Of a stretch of 30,045 nt of DNA, positions 8,820 through 15,788 are shown piece by piece; within the stretch, counting starts at the first letter, position 1, and each line of letters opens with the position of its first letter. A model generated the notes under the pieces. That model was given only the letters and a program-made list of their open reading frames with translations, searched no databases and was not told the DNA's origin. This DNA is from Verrucomicrobiaceae bacterium. Lineage in GTDB: Bacteria; Verrucomicrobiota; Verrucomicrobiia; Verrucomicrobiales; Verrucomicrobiaceae. The DNA is taken from positions 1 through 30,045 of the forward strand of contig JAGKWZ010000063.1 of NCBI GenBank assembly GCA_021151605.1, written 5' to 3'. Position numbers and translations under genes: made by a program.

Positions 8820-9287
8820 ATGAAAATCCACCCACCATCGCCCCGTGCCAGCGGAGCCTTCACTCTGCTGGAACTCATCCTCGTGATGAGCGTCATGGTG
8901 ATGGTCATCGGCGTGGGCGTAGGCAGCTTTGCCTACTTTGATCAGGTGGACCCGCTGGACGAGCCCGCACAGAGGCTGGGACAGATGTCGAAGTATGCGC
9001 TGAACACTGCCGTGCTCCAGCACCGCAGCATGACCATCGGTTTTGAAAAAGACAGCTTCGGTGTGCTGGGAGCCACCTCTGGGGAGATGGGCAGTTACAG
9101 CCATGGAAAGGGCATCAAAGTCTTCATCAAACGCTGGGGTGGCAAAGGCTGGGAAAAGGCCGAAGGCCAAACCTGGCGTTTCGGCGAACAGGGCATTTGT
9201 GAGCCCCTCATTGTCCGCCTGGAGGATTCCACGGGGGGCTTCCGGGATGTGAAATTCCACGCGCTGACCGGAGGTGTCACTCAATGA
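8820..9287 (+). CDS. gspH: Minor pseudopilin GspH-like
   Basis: A 155-residue prepilin-like protein with cleavage motif GA|FTLLELILVMSVMVMVIGVG and Glu at +5. The head domain is short on recognisable motifs, so GspH is assigned from position between gspG and gspI and from overall length. As in gspG, Ala occupies the position before the cut. The gene overlaps gspI by four bases (ATGA), a sign of translational coupling. Confidence 0.82.
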   Translation: MKIHPPSPRASGAFTLLELILVMSVMVMVIGVGVGSFAYFDQVDPLDEPAQRLGQMSKYALNTAVLQHRSMTIGFEKDSFGVLGATSGEMGSYSHGKGIKVFIKRWGGKGWEKAEGQTWRFGEQGICEPLIVRLEDSTGGFRDVKFHALTGGVTQ

Positions 9288-9712
9288 GAGTCCCAACACA
9301 CTTACTCACCCACCGCCGTGCCTTTGGCATGACGCTGCTGGAGGTTGTTTTGGCGCTAGCTGTCTTTTCCATCGCCGCACTCGCCCTCGTGGGCACGATC
9401 AATAAGATCGCCGATGTCGCCACAGATTCGCAGAAGTTCCTCGAAGTCGAACAGACCCTGGAGTCTTTGATCGATGAATATGGCAAGGTCCCACAGATCC
9501 GGGATATGGAGGAAGAGATCAAACCCGGCAGCGATGGTGTCGCCTACAAAGTCATCGTCGAGCAGGTAAAGGATCTCAAAAATCAGGAGGGGCGCTTCCT
9601 CCAGGACATGTATCACATCCGCGCGATCGCCCGCTGGAATGACGGCAGCGGTCCCACCGAGGTCAGTGCCGAAACCCTGCGCTATGCAGGCGCCTATCTT
9701 CCGGTGAACTAG
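9284..9712 (+). CDS. gspI: Minor pseudopilin GspI-like
   Basis: A 142-residue prepilin-like protein. The leader ends in RRAFG, followed by MTLLEVVLALAVFSIAALAL with Glu at +5; Met at +1 and the EVVLALAVFSIAALAL run are typical of GspI. GspI forms the tip complex with GspJ and GspK. It overlaps gspH by four bases and is followed 3 bases later by gspJ. Confidence 0.88.
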   Translation: MRVPTHLLTHRRAFGMTLLEVVLALAVFSIAALALVGTINKIADVATDSQKFLEVEQTLESLIDEYGKVPQIRDMEEEIKPGSDGVAYKVIVEQVKDLKNQEGRFLQDMYHIRAIARWNDGSGPTEVSAETLRYAGAYLPVN

Positions 9713-9715
9713 GCC

Positions 9716-10528
9716 ATGAAGAATCTCCCCCCAGTGCCTGGCTCAGCCACCCGCCATTCCCGGCGGACCATGGGCTTCACCCTGTTTGAGATGATCATCG
9801 CCCTTTCGATGTTCGTGCTCCTTATCGCCGGCATCTTCTCCATCTCCCAGTCCACGCTGGAACTGACGGAGAGCATCTCCCTCTCGCAGGACCGATCCCT
9901 CATTCGGCAAAACTTCATCGAATTCATGCGCCGTTCCTTCCGCACTCTGCCGGGCGACGCCGAGGTCCGGCTTACGGTGAAGCAGAGCGGCAGTAGCTAT
10001 GTGCCGACGCTAAACATCGCCAACGGCGGCAGTTCCTTCACCCCGGGCACCTCACTCGCTCCTGACACCAGCATGGACGTCTATGCGGAGGAGCGGCCTG
10101 GCGGCTACCTGCGCGTCATGCTGCGCGTGCTGGACCAGAAGCAAACCCAGGCCATCCGCTCCAATCAATCCGTCCGCTATAGCAAAGATCAGATCACCCT
10201 GCCGCTTCTGGACAATGTGAGCCGCTTCGAGTGGAAGTTCTACGATGCCAGCACCAACCGCTGGGAGAACAACTGGAAGCAGGCCCGCCGTCCCATTATG
10301 GCGGAGATGAACTTCCAGCTCGACGATGGCTTCGAGTCCCGCTCCGTCTTCTGGCTGCCACCAATCGTTCCGAATGCCGTCAATCAAATCACTCAGAATG
10401 CGAACAACCTGAATAATCTGAACAACACGAACAATCAGAATCAGATCCCTGATCCCAACAATTCAAATCCGCCCCTTAATAACTCCCCTTCCCCCATCCA
10501 GGGAGGCGGCGGGGTGCCACAGCAATGA
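9716..10528 (+). CDS. gspJ: Minor pseudopilin GspJ-like with asparagine-rich tail
   Basis: A 270-residue prepilin-like protein with cleavage motif MG|FTLFEMIIALSMFVLLIAG and Glu at +5. The head includes FEWKFYDASTNRWENNW, which fits the GspJ/PulJ family where a W-x-F-Y-D segment is common. The last 50 or so residues are unusual: a low-complexity Asn/Pro/Gln tail rich in NN and NNLN units ending in a GGGG stretch. The tail makes it longer than standard GspJ. It overlaps gspK by four bases (ATGA). Confidence 0.85.
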   Translation: MKNLPPVPGSATRHSRRTMGFTLFEMIIALSMFVLLIAGIFSISQSTLELTESISLSQDRSLIRQNFIEFMRRSFRTLPGDAEVRLTVKQSGSSYVPTLNIANGGSSFTPGTSLAPDTSMDVYAEERPGGYLRVMLRVLDQKQTQAIRSNQSVRYSKDQITLPLLDNVSRFEWKFYDASTNRWENNWKQARRPIMAEMNFQLDDGFESRSVFWLPPIVPNAVNQITQNANNLNNLNNTNNQNQIPDPNNSNPPLNNSPSPIQGGGGVPQQ

Positions 10529-11469
10529 TCCACCATCCACCATGCTTCTCACCCCGCTGCTCTGGTGCTGCCTTGCTGGCCGTGCTTTGGGTCATCGCGC
10601 TACTCCTGGGGCTGGTCGCCGGGGCTTCCCTGCTGCTCACTCAGGATCTCGATTCTGCTGCGGCGAAGCGGCAGGTCTTCCGCGCCCGAATGTTGGCAGA
10701 GACAGGGCTCGCCCTGGCCATGAATCCGGACGTCAAACCCGATGATACCCTTCTGCGCCGTCAGATCAATGATGAGGAGCAATACGAAGTCCAGATGACT
10801 GGCGAGGACGGCCTGCTCAATCCCAACATTCTCCTCCAAAACGAAGACCGCGAGACACTCCGCCGAATCTTCAGGAACTGGGGGCTCGAACTCTCCAAGG
10901 CAGACGGCCTCATTGACAGCCTCCTCGACTGGGTGGACCAGGACAGCTTCAAGCACATCAACGGCGCAGAGAGCAAGGAGTATGGCAACGACGGGCGCCC
11001 CTTCAACCGCCCCTTCCGCTCCATTGAGGAAATGAGCCTCGTCCGCGGCATGGATCTGGTAGAGCGGGCCAACCCTGAATGGCGTAGTTGGTTTAGCGTG
11101 CTGGCTTCTGGAAAGCTGGATCTGAATGAAGCCCGCCCCGAGATCATCACCACCATCACTGGAGTCAGCATGACCACGGCCCAAAATCTGCAAAGGAATC
11201 GCCGGGGTCCCGATGGCATACGAAACACTCAGGATGACATGCGCCTCGATCTAGCCAGTGCCCTTGTCATGCTCGGCATTCCCACGAATTCCCCTCTCGC
11301 AAATATCCTCTCCGTGGACAGCCCGACCAAGCGCATCGTCGTCCGTGTCCGCGTTGGCGATCTCGAACGCGAGGTGGCTGCGGTCGTTCAGGGGGCCATC
11401 GGTCAGGGTGCCACCTCCATCCTTTACCTCACCGAGGGAAACCCCGCTAAAGACGAGACCACCCGATAG
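10525..11469 (+). CDS. gspK: Type II secretion tip pseudopilin GspK
   Basis: A 314-residue protein starting with a short leader and GAALLAVLWVIALLLGLVAGA. This is the GspK-type helix, which lacks Glu at +5 as in other GspK proteins. The large globular domain contains LLDWVDQD and RPFRSIEEMSLVRGM, the helix-hairpin-helix-like repeats expected of GspK, and a SGKLDLNEA segment. GspK caps the pseudopilus with GspI and GspJ. It is the last gene of the operon; no gspL, gspM, gspC or gspD follows. Confidence 0.92.
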   Translation: MIHHPPCFSPRCSGAALLAVLWVIALLLGLVAGASLLLTQDLDSAAAKRQVFRARMLAETGLALAMNPDVKPDDTLLRRQINDEEQYEVQMTGEDGLLNPNILLQNEDRETLRRIFRNWGLELSKADGLIDSLLDWVDQDSFKHINGAESKEYGNDGRPFNRPFRSIEEMSLVRGMDLVERANPEWRSWFSVLASGKLDLNEARPEIITTITGVSMTTAQNLQRNRRGPDGIRNTQDDMRLDLASALVMLGIPTNSPLANILSVDSPTKRIVVRVRVGDLEREVAAVVQGAIGQGATSILYLTEGNPAKDETTR

Positions 11470-11579
11470 GTCTGGAAAGTCCAGTGGAGACTCGTGAATG
11501 GTGGCAATGATTTGAACTTCCTGAATCTGCTTTGATTTGTTCATTGTCATTCTTGCTGGCTTCAGCTTGAATCGACCTC

Positions 11580-13502
11580 GTGCAGTCCCAGACGTCTGAT
11601 CCCTCGAATCATCCCGCAGCCCGCCGCTACGACTGTCCGCAGTGTGGGGCTCCGGTTGTCTTTCATTCTTCGATCAGCATCTCTTCAGTCTGCGAGCACT
11701 GCCGCTCACTGGTGGTGCGGAATGACTTTCAGGTCGCGACCTTTGGTCAGATGGCCGAACTGCCAAATGATCTGTCGCCGCTTCAGATCGGGACGAAGGG
11801 CTACTGGAATGGGCAGGGCTTTGTCCTGCTCGGCAGGCTGAGGCTGCATTACGGGGATGGCTCGTGGAATGAATGGTATGCCCACTTTGGAAACCAAACC
11901 TATGGCTGGATCGCCGAGGTGATGGGCTACTACACGATCAGCTTTCCTCAAAGCGTGAGCCTGCAGGGAATCGACGAGAACTCACCCGCCGGAAAGATGG
12001 TGAGCATTCAGGGGGCATCCTGGCGCATCATGGATGTGAAGGAAGCCCGCTGTGTCTCGGTGGAGGGAGAGCTGCCCATGGTCGCTCCGCCGGGTTGGTC
12101 CCGCACCGGCATCGACCTCACAGGGCCGGGCGGCCAGTTTGGCACGGTCGAGTTTGTGAACGGTGAGCGGGCCTTTTATGCGGGAGAGTTTGCCCAGTTC
12201 GGTGATCTGAACTTCACGGATCTGCGAAAGGTGCCCGGCTGGGACGCTGAGGCGGACATCACCCGCCGCCAGAGTTCTGCCATGGGCTGCCCGAGCTGTG
12301 GTGCGCCGGTGAATCTGCGCGCGGAGGGCCTGACGATGTCCGCCGTCTGCGGATCCTGCGCGGGTATCCTGGATGCCAGCACGCCGCACCTTCAGGAGAT
12401 CGGCCGGGTGGCCAAGACGACGCTGCAGATGAAGCTGGCGCTGCCGATCGGCTCACGCGGTTTGCTGAAAGGTGAGACGTGGGAGGTCATCGGCTTCATG
12501 CGGCGGAAGGACAAGTGGTGCTCATGGGAGGAATACCTGCTTTTCAATCCCTGGCTTGGCTTCCGCTTTCTGGTCAGCTTCCGCGGGCATTGGTCCCTGG
12601 TGCAGATTTTGCCGGGGCACTACACGGCCACGCTTTGGAATGGGGAGAACTTTAAGCTCTTCGCCCGCGAGGAGGTGACCACCACGGATGTCCTGGGCGA
12701 GTTTTACTGGCGCGTGAAAAACGGCGAGCGTGCCACGGTGAGCGACCACATCGCCCCACCGCGAGTGCTTTCCTGCGAGGTGATGCCCGGACTCAAGGAG
12801 GTGACCTGGTCAGGCGGCGAATACATCGACCATCTGGAGGTTCAGAAAGCTTTTCTCCGAGACGGCAGCAAGCTTCAGGCCCCCTCAGGCCCCTACCTGA
12901 ACCAGCCGAACCCGCATCTGCAAAAGTGGCGCGATGTGCGCGGCACCTTCTTCATCATGCTGATCGGCTACTGCATCCTGCAGTTCATCTTCATGGGCTG
13001 GGGCGTGGAGCAAAACATCGGCCAGGTGCACTCTGCCTACAGTTCCACCCAGGCCGGACAGATGATCACGACGCCGACCTTTAAAGTCACCGGCCACCGC
13101 GCGCCGCTGCACATCAGCGCAGCTTCGGTGCTGGGCCAGGACACCTACCTCGGGCTGAAAGGCAAGCTGATCGAAAACACCACGAAACGTTCCTTCGATG
13201 TGGCCTTTCCTCTGACGAACTACAGCACCGCGCTCGGCGGCCATGTGCAAGAGGTCACGCTCACCGGCATCCCACCGGGAGAGTACTACTTCGCCCTCAC
13301 GCCGGACGCCTCCCCTGCCCTGTCAACGGCCAGAATCACCTTCACGATGGCGCATGGCGGCCTCTTTTGGTCCAACTTTTGGATCGGATTGGCCGGCATC
13401 GCATTCTGGCCAGTCTGGGTCCTGCTCCGCAGTGGCAGCTTTGAAAAAAGCCGCTGGATGGAGAGCGACTTCAACCCCTACACACTCACCGACGACGAGT
13501 AA
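11580..13502 (+). CDS. Double zinc-ribbon, double DUF4178 membrane protein
   Basis: A 640-residue protein with an internal duplication. Each half starts with a CPxCGAP zinc ribbon (C19/C22/C38/C41 and C237/C240/C257/C260) and continues into a DUF4178-like beta domain with a WEVIGFMRRKDKWCSWEEY-type core (first copy about residues 65-215, second about 280-430). One hydrophobic helix lies at about 455-476 and another near 597-620, with about 120 residues between them that probably sit outside. The start is GTG 11580; no strong Shine-Dalgarno is seen. DUF4178 has no agreed function but is known to sit beside DUF350 and spermidine-synthase-like genes, as it does here. It is followed 3 bases later by the next gene, so the cluster is likely an operon. 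Confidence 0.85.
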   Translation: MQSQTSDPSNHPAARRYDCPQCGAPVVFHSSISISSVCEHCRSLVVRNDFQVATFGQMAELPNDLSPLQIGTKGYWNGQGFVLLGRLRLHYGDGSWNEWYAHFGNQTYGWIAEVMGYYTISFPQSVSLQGIDENSPAGKMVSIQGASWRIMDVKEARCVSVEGELPMVAPPGWSRTGIDLTGPGGQFGTVEFVNGERAFYAGEFAQFGDLNFTDLRKVPGWDAEADITRRQSSAMGCPSCGAPVNLRAEGLTMSAVCGSCAGILDASTPHLQEIGRVAKTTLQMKLALPIGSRGLLKGETWEVIGFMRRKDKWCSWEEYLLFNPWLGFRFLVSFRGHWSLVQILPGHYTATLWNGENFKLFAREEVTTTDVLGEFYWRVKNGERATVSDHIAPPRVLSCEVMPGLKEVTWSGGEYIDHLEVQKAFLRDGSKLQAPSGPYLNQPNPHLQKWRDVRGTFFIMLIGYCILQFIFMGWGVEQNIGQVHSAYSSTQAGQMITTPTFKVTGHRAPLHISAASVLGQDTYLGLKGKLIENTTKRSFDVAFPLTNYSTALGGHVQEVTLTGIPPGEYYFALTPDASPALSTARITFTMAHGGLFWSNFWIGLAGIAFWPVWVLLRSGSFEKSRWMESDFNPYTLTDDE

Positions 13503-13505
13503 CCT

Positions 13506-13700
13506 ATGAAGCATCCCATCTACGCCACCTTCACCCTGCTCTCCTTTGCCTACCTGATCATGGCGAACATGGGTGGCTGGAATCTTTTCCCCAGCAGTGC
13601 CAACCGCAGCAACCTCCACAGCACCAGCTATCGCTACCGCCCCAGCTTCTCCTCCAGCAGTGGAGGCAGTGGGTGGAGCTTCGGCGGTGGTCACAAGTAG
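13506..13700 (+). CDS. Small membrane/secreted protein with Ser/Gly tail
   Basis: A 64-residue protein starting 3 bases after the stop of the DUF4178 gene. It has one hydrophobic N-terminal segment (FTLLSFAYLIMANMGGW), which could be an uncleaved anchor or a signal peptide. A polar tail rich in Ser, Arg and Tyr follows and ends in SSGGSGWSFGGGHK. I recognise no family. Support for its being real is the tight spacing, the complete membrane helix, and the ordered composition. The His/Gly-rich end might bind metal or a partner; this is a guess. Confidence 0.7.
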   Translation: MKHPIYATFTLLSFAYLIMANMGGWNLFPSSANRSNLHSTSYRYRPSFSSSSGGSGWSFGGGHK

Positions 13701-13770
13701 CCATAGTCGATAGAAGATGGCTGATAGAGGATAGCGGATGGAGGATAGAAAATAGCCATCGCCCTTTTCT

Positions 13771-13826
13771 CCATCTTCCATCTTCCATCTTCCATCTTCC
13801 ATCTTCCATCTTCCATCTTCCGTCTT
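13771..13826. repeat. Seven-base tandem repeat (CCATCTT)n
   Basis: Seven perfect copies of CCATCTT run from 13771 to 13819, followed by one variant copy CCGTCTT to 13826. The block lies in the 182-base spacer between the small membrane protein and DUF350. Upstream (13703-13760) is a purine-rich run with GAAGATGG at 13713-13720, which is complementary to the repeat and could fold back on it. Because 7 is not a multiple of 3, every frame reads a permutation of the same seven-residue peptide (PSSIFHL forward, KMEDGRW reverse), so open frames here are not evidence of a gene. Confidence 0.9.
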
Positions 13827-13882
13827 CGATCTCTCCCAGTCACAAAGTCCCCTCTTTTCAAAGCCACCCCACTACAAACAAC

Positions 13883-14086
13883 ATGGACCTCGTCATCCTC
13901 CTCAACTCTGTCGTGTATGCCCTGCTCGGCATCGTCATCTTCGTCGCTGGTTTTATCATCGTGGACAAGCTGACGCCATATGATCTCTGGAAGCAGCTCG
14001 TCGAAGAAAAGAATGTGGCCCTCGCCATCGTCGTGGGTGCGGCTGCGCTCGGCATCTGCCAGATCATCGCGGCTGCGATTCACTAG
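13883..14086 (+). CDS. DUF350 family small membrane protein
   Basis: A 67-residue protein with two transmembrane helices: about residues 4-28 (ILLNSVVYALLGIVIFVAGFI) and about 46-66 (ALAIVVGAAALGICQIIAAAIH), joined by a charged loop containing DKLTPYDLWKQLVEEKN. That loop and the AxAIVxGAxxLGxxxIIAAAI second helix match the DUF350 (YjfL-like) repeat; this is one repeat unit. ATG 13883 is chosen because the in-frame sequence upstream is the tandem repeat and carries no domain. DUF350 proteins are uncharacterised but recur beside DUF4178 and polyamine-enzyme genes, which is the arrangement here. Confidence 0.86.
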   Translation: MDLVILLNSVVYALLGIVIFVAGFIIVDKLTPYDLWKQLVEEKNVALAIVVGAAALGICQIIAAAIH

Positions 14087-14109
14087 AGGTGCCTTCCTCG
14101 CGAAGCAAA

Positions 14110-14221
14110 GTAGCCCTCTCGCTCATGCGAGATGAGCAAAGGACGCTCTTCCCGCCCTCGACTCCTTGATTCCCACCTCCGAATCACCTCCAACGCTCCT
14201 CTCGCAGAGCGAGAGGGCTAC
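14110..14221. repeat. REP-like inverted repeat with 15-base arms
   Basis: Perfect 15-base inverted arms lie at 14110-14124 (GTAGCCCTCTCGCTC) and 14207-14221 (GAGCGAGAGGGCTAC), 82 bases apart. Each end also holds its own smaller hairpin: CTCGC-TCAT-GCGAG at 14118-14131, and CCTCTCGC-AGA-GCGAGAGG at 14198-14216. Nested small palindromes at both ends of a short intergenic block are typical of REP/BIME elements. Whether it recurs in the genome cannot be judged from this window. The right arm abuts the start of the next gene. Confidence 0.7.
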
Positions 14222-14222
14222 C

Positions 14223-15713
14223 GTGCGTCCCTGGCTGCTGCTGCTCTCCGTTTTCGCCATCGCCACTTGCGGGCTGGTGTATGAGCTGATCGCTGGCACG
14301 CTAGCCTCCTATTTGTTGGGAGACAGCGTTACGCAGTTCTCGACGATCATCGGCGTGTATCTCTTCGCCATGGGGGTGGGCTCCTGGCTTTCACGCTTCG
14401 TCACCGGGAATCTGATCCGCACCTTTGTCCGGGTGGAGTTCCTCATCGCCTTCCTCGGCGGCACTTCTGCCGCGTTGCTGTTTCTGCTCTTCGGCTGGAG
14501 CATCAGCTTCCGCATCCCACTCTACAGCCTTGTCTTCCTCATCGGCTGTTTTGTCGGCCTGGAGATCCCGCTGCTGCTCCGCATCATGGAGGGCCGCTTC
14601 GCCTTCAAGGATCTGGTCTCGAATGTCTTCAGCTTTGACTACATCGGAGCGCTGCTCGCCTCCCTGCTCTTCCCGCTCGTACTCGTGCCGCACCTCGGTC
14701 TGGTGCGCAGCGCCTTCCTCTTTGGCCTGATCAATGCCAGCGTCGGCCTGCTGGCGCTGCATCTCCTGCGCAGCGAGCTGCCCCGGGCTCGCAATCTCTG
14801 GCTCTCCGGGCTCAGCGTCACCGGCTTTCTCCTCTTTGGCCTTTTGCGTGGCGATGAAATCACCCGCTGGGGCGAGTTTGCCGCCTTTTCCGATCCAGTC
14901 ATTTACGCGGAGTCCACGCCCTACCAGCGTATCGTCCTGACGAAGCAAAAGGAAGACCTCCGCCTTTACTTGAACAGCAACCTTCAGTTCAGCAGCCGTG
15001 ACGAATACCGCTATCACGAATCTCTCGTGCATCCCGGACTCTCCCGTCTGCCTCAGGCGAAAAGCGTGCTCATCCTCGGCGGTGGCGATGGACTGGCCGC
15101 GCGCGAGGTCCTCCGCTACCCGCGCATCGAAAGCATCACGCTCTGTGATCTCGATCCCGCCATGACGCGGCTGTTTGCCAGCTCCCCCATGCTCACCGCA
15201 CAGAACGCCGGTGCCCTGAGCAGCCCTCGGCTCCGCATCGAGAACGCCGATGCCTTTGCCTATCTCAGTGAGCCACGCGGCCCCTTCGACTTCGTCATCA
15301 TCGACTTCCCCGATCCCTCGAATTTCTCCCTGGGCAAACTGTACACCACCACCTTTTACCAGCGCCTGCTGAAAAGCATGAGTGCCGATGCCGCACTCGT
15401 AGTCCAGAGCACCTCGCCCTTTGTCGCGCGTCAGTCCTTCTGGTGTGTCGATGCCACCCTGAGAGCTTGCGGGCTGCATACCGAGCCCTATCACGCCATG
15501 GTCCCCAGCTTCGGCGAATGGGGCTTCATTTTAGCCAGCCGTAAGCCACTGAGCGGCCCTGCCACCCTGCCGCCAAGCCTCCGCTTTGTGAATGAAGAAG
15601 TGCTCGCCCAACTCCCCCATTTCCCGCCCGACATGGCTCGCGTGAAAACTGAGATCAATCGGCTGAACAACCAAGCACTCGTCCATTATTTCGAAGACGA
15701 ATGGGCGAAGTAG
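14223..15713 (+). CDS. Membrane-fused spermidine/spermine synthase-like aminopropyltransferase
   Basis: About 210 residues of membrane helices (starting at LLLLSVFAIATCGLVYEL) are followed by a class I methyltransferase-fold domain of the polyamine synthase family. In the catalytic part I see DEYRYHE starting at residue 260, the nucleotide-binding loop GGGDG at 286-290, the acidic end of the next strand (LCDLDPAM), and an IIDFPDPSN motif with D361, which lines the aminopropyl-acceptor site in this family. GTG 14223 is taken as start: GAGAGGG at 14211-14217 is a good ribosome binding site five bases upstream, and the alternative TTG at 14166 would translate the REP-like arm. True substrates are unknown; membrane-fused members may not make free spermidine. 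No speD is nearby to supply decarboxylated S-adenosylmethionine. Confidence 0.88.
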   Translation: MRPWLLLLSVFAIATCGLVYELIAGTLASYLLGDSVTQFSTIIGVYLFAMGVGSWLSRFVTGNLIRTFVRVEFLIAFLGGTSAALLFLLFGWSISFRIPLYSLVFLIGCFVGLEIPLLLRIMEGRFAFKDLVSNVFSFDYIGALLASLLFPLVLVPHLGLVRSAFLFGLINASVGLLALHLLRSELPRARNLWLSGLSVTGFLLFGLLRGDEITRWGEFAAFSDPVIYAESTPYQRIVLTKQKEDLRLYLNSNLQFSSRDEYRYHESLVHPGLSRLPQAKSVLILGGGDGLAAREVLRYPRIESITLCDLDPAMTRLFASSPMLTAQNAGALSSPRLRIENADAFAYLSEPRGPFDFVIIDFPDPSNFSLGKLYTTTFYQRLLKSMSADAALVVQSTSPFVARQSFWCVDATLRACGLHTEPYHAMVPSFGEWGFILASRKPLSGPATLPPSLRFVNEEVLAQLPHFPPDMARVKTEINRLNNQALVHYFEDEWAK

Positions 15714-15735
15714 GAGACACTGCCGCCCAATAAAA

Positions 15736-15767
15736 ATCCCCACAGCGCTAGGCACCGTGGGGAGTTT
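15736..15767. terminator. Bidirectional rho-independent terminator
   Basis: TCCCCAC (15737-15743) pairs with GTGGGGA (15757-15763) around a 13-base loop. A-rich sequence precedes the stem and GTTT follows it, so it can serve both strands. It lies between the convergent ends of the aminopropyltransferase and cytochrome peroxidase genes. Confidence 0.7.
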
Positions 15768-15788
15768 CAATGAGCTGATCAGCGATGA

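Noticed and set aside
11470..11579. Possible terminator after gspK (CTGGA-AAG-TCCAG)
   Set aside because: The stem is only five bases and no T-run follows it.
13323..13809. Reverse-strand open frames with KMEDGRW repeats
   Set aside because: They come from translating the seven-base tandem repeat and run antisense to the DUF4178 and small-protein genes.
13771..13826. CRISPR array
   Set aside because: The units are seven bases long with no spacers between them, so this is a simple tandem repeat.
13673..13882. N-terminal extension of DUF350 through the tandem repeat
   Set aside because: The extension is repeat-encoded and carries no domain; the DUF350 repeat begins right after ATG 13883.
14391..15494. 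Long reverse-strand open frame of 367 residues opposite the aminopropyltransferase gene
   Set aside because: It is antisense to a clear family member and has the Gly/Glu/Ala-rich composition typical of a shadow frame in GC-rich DNA.
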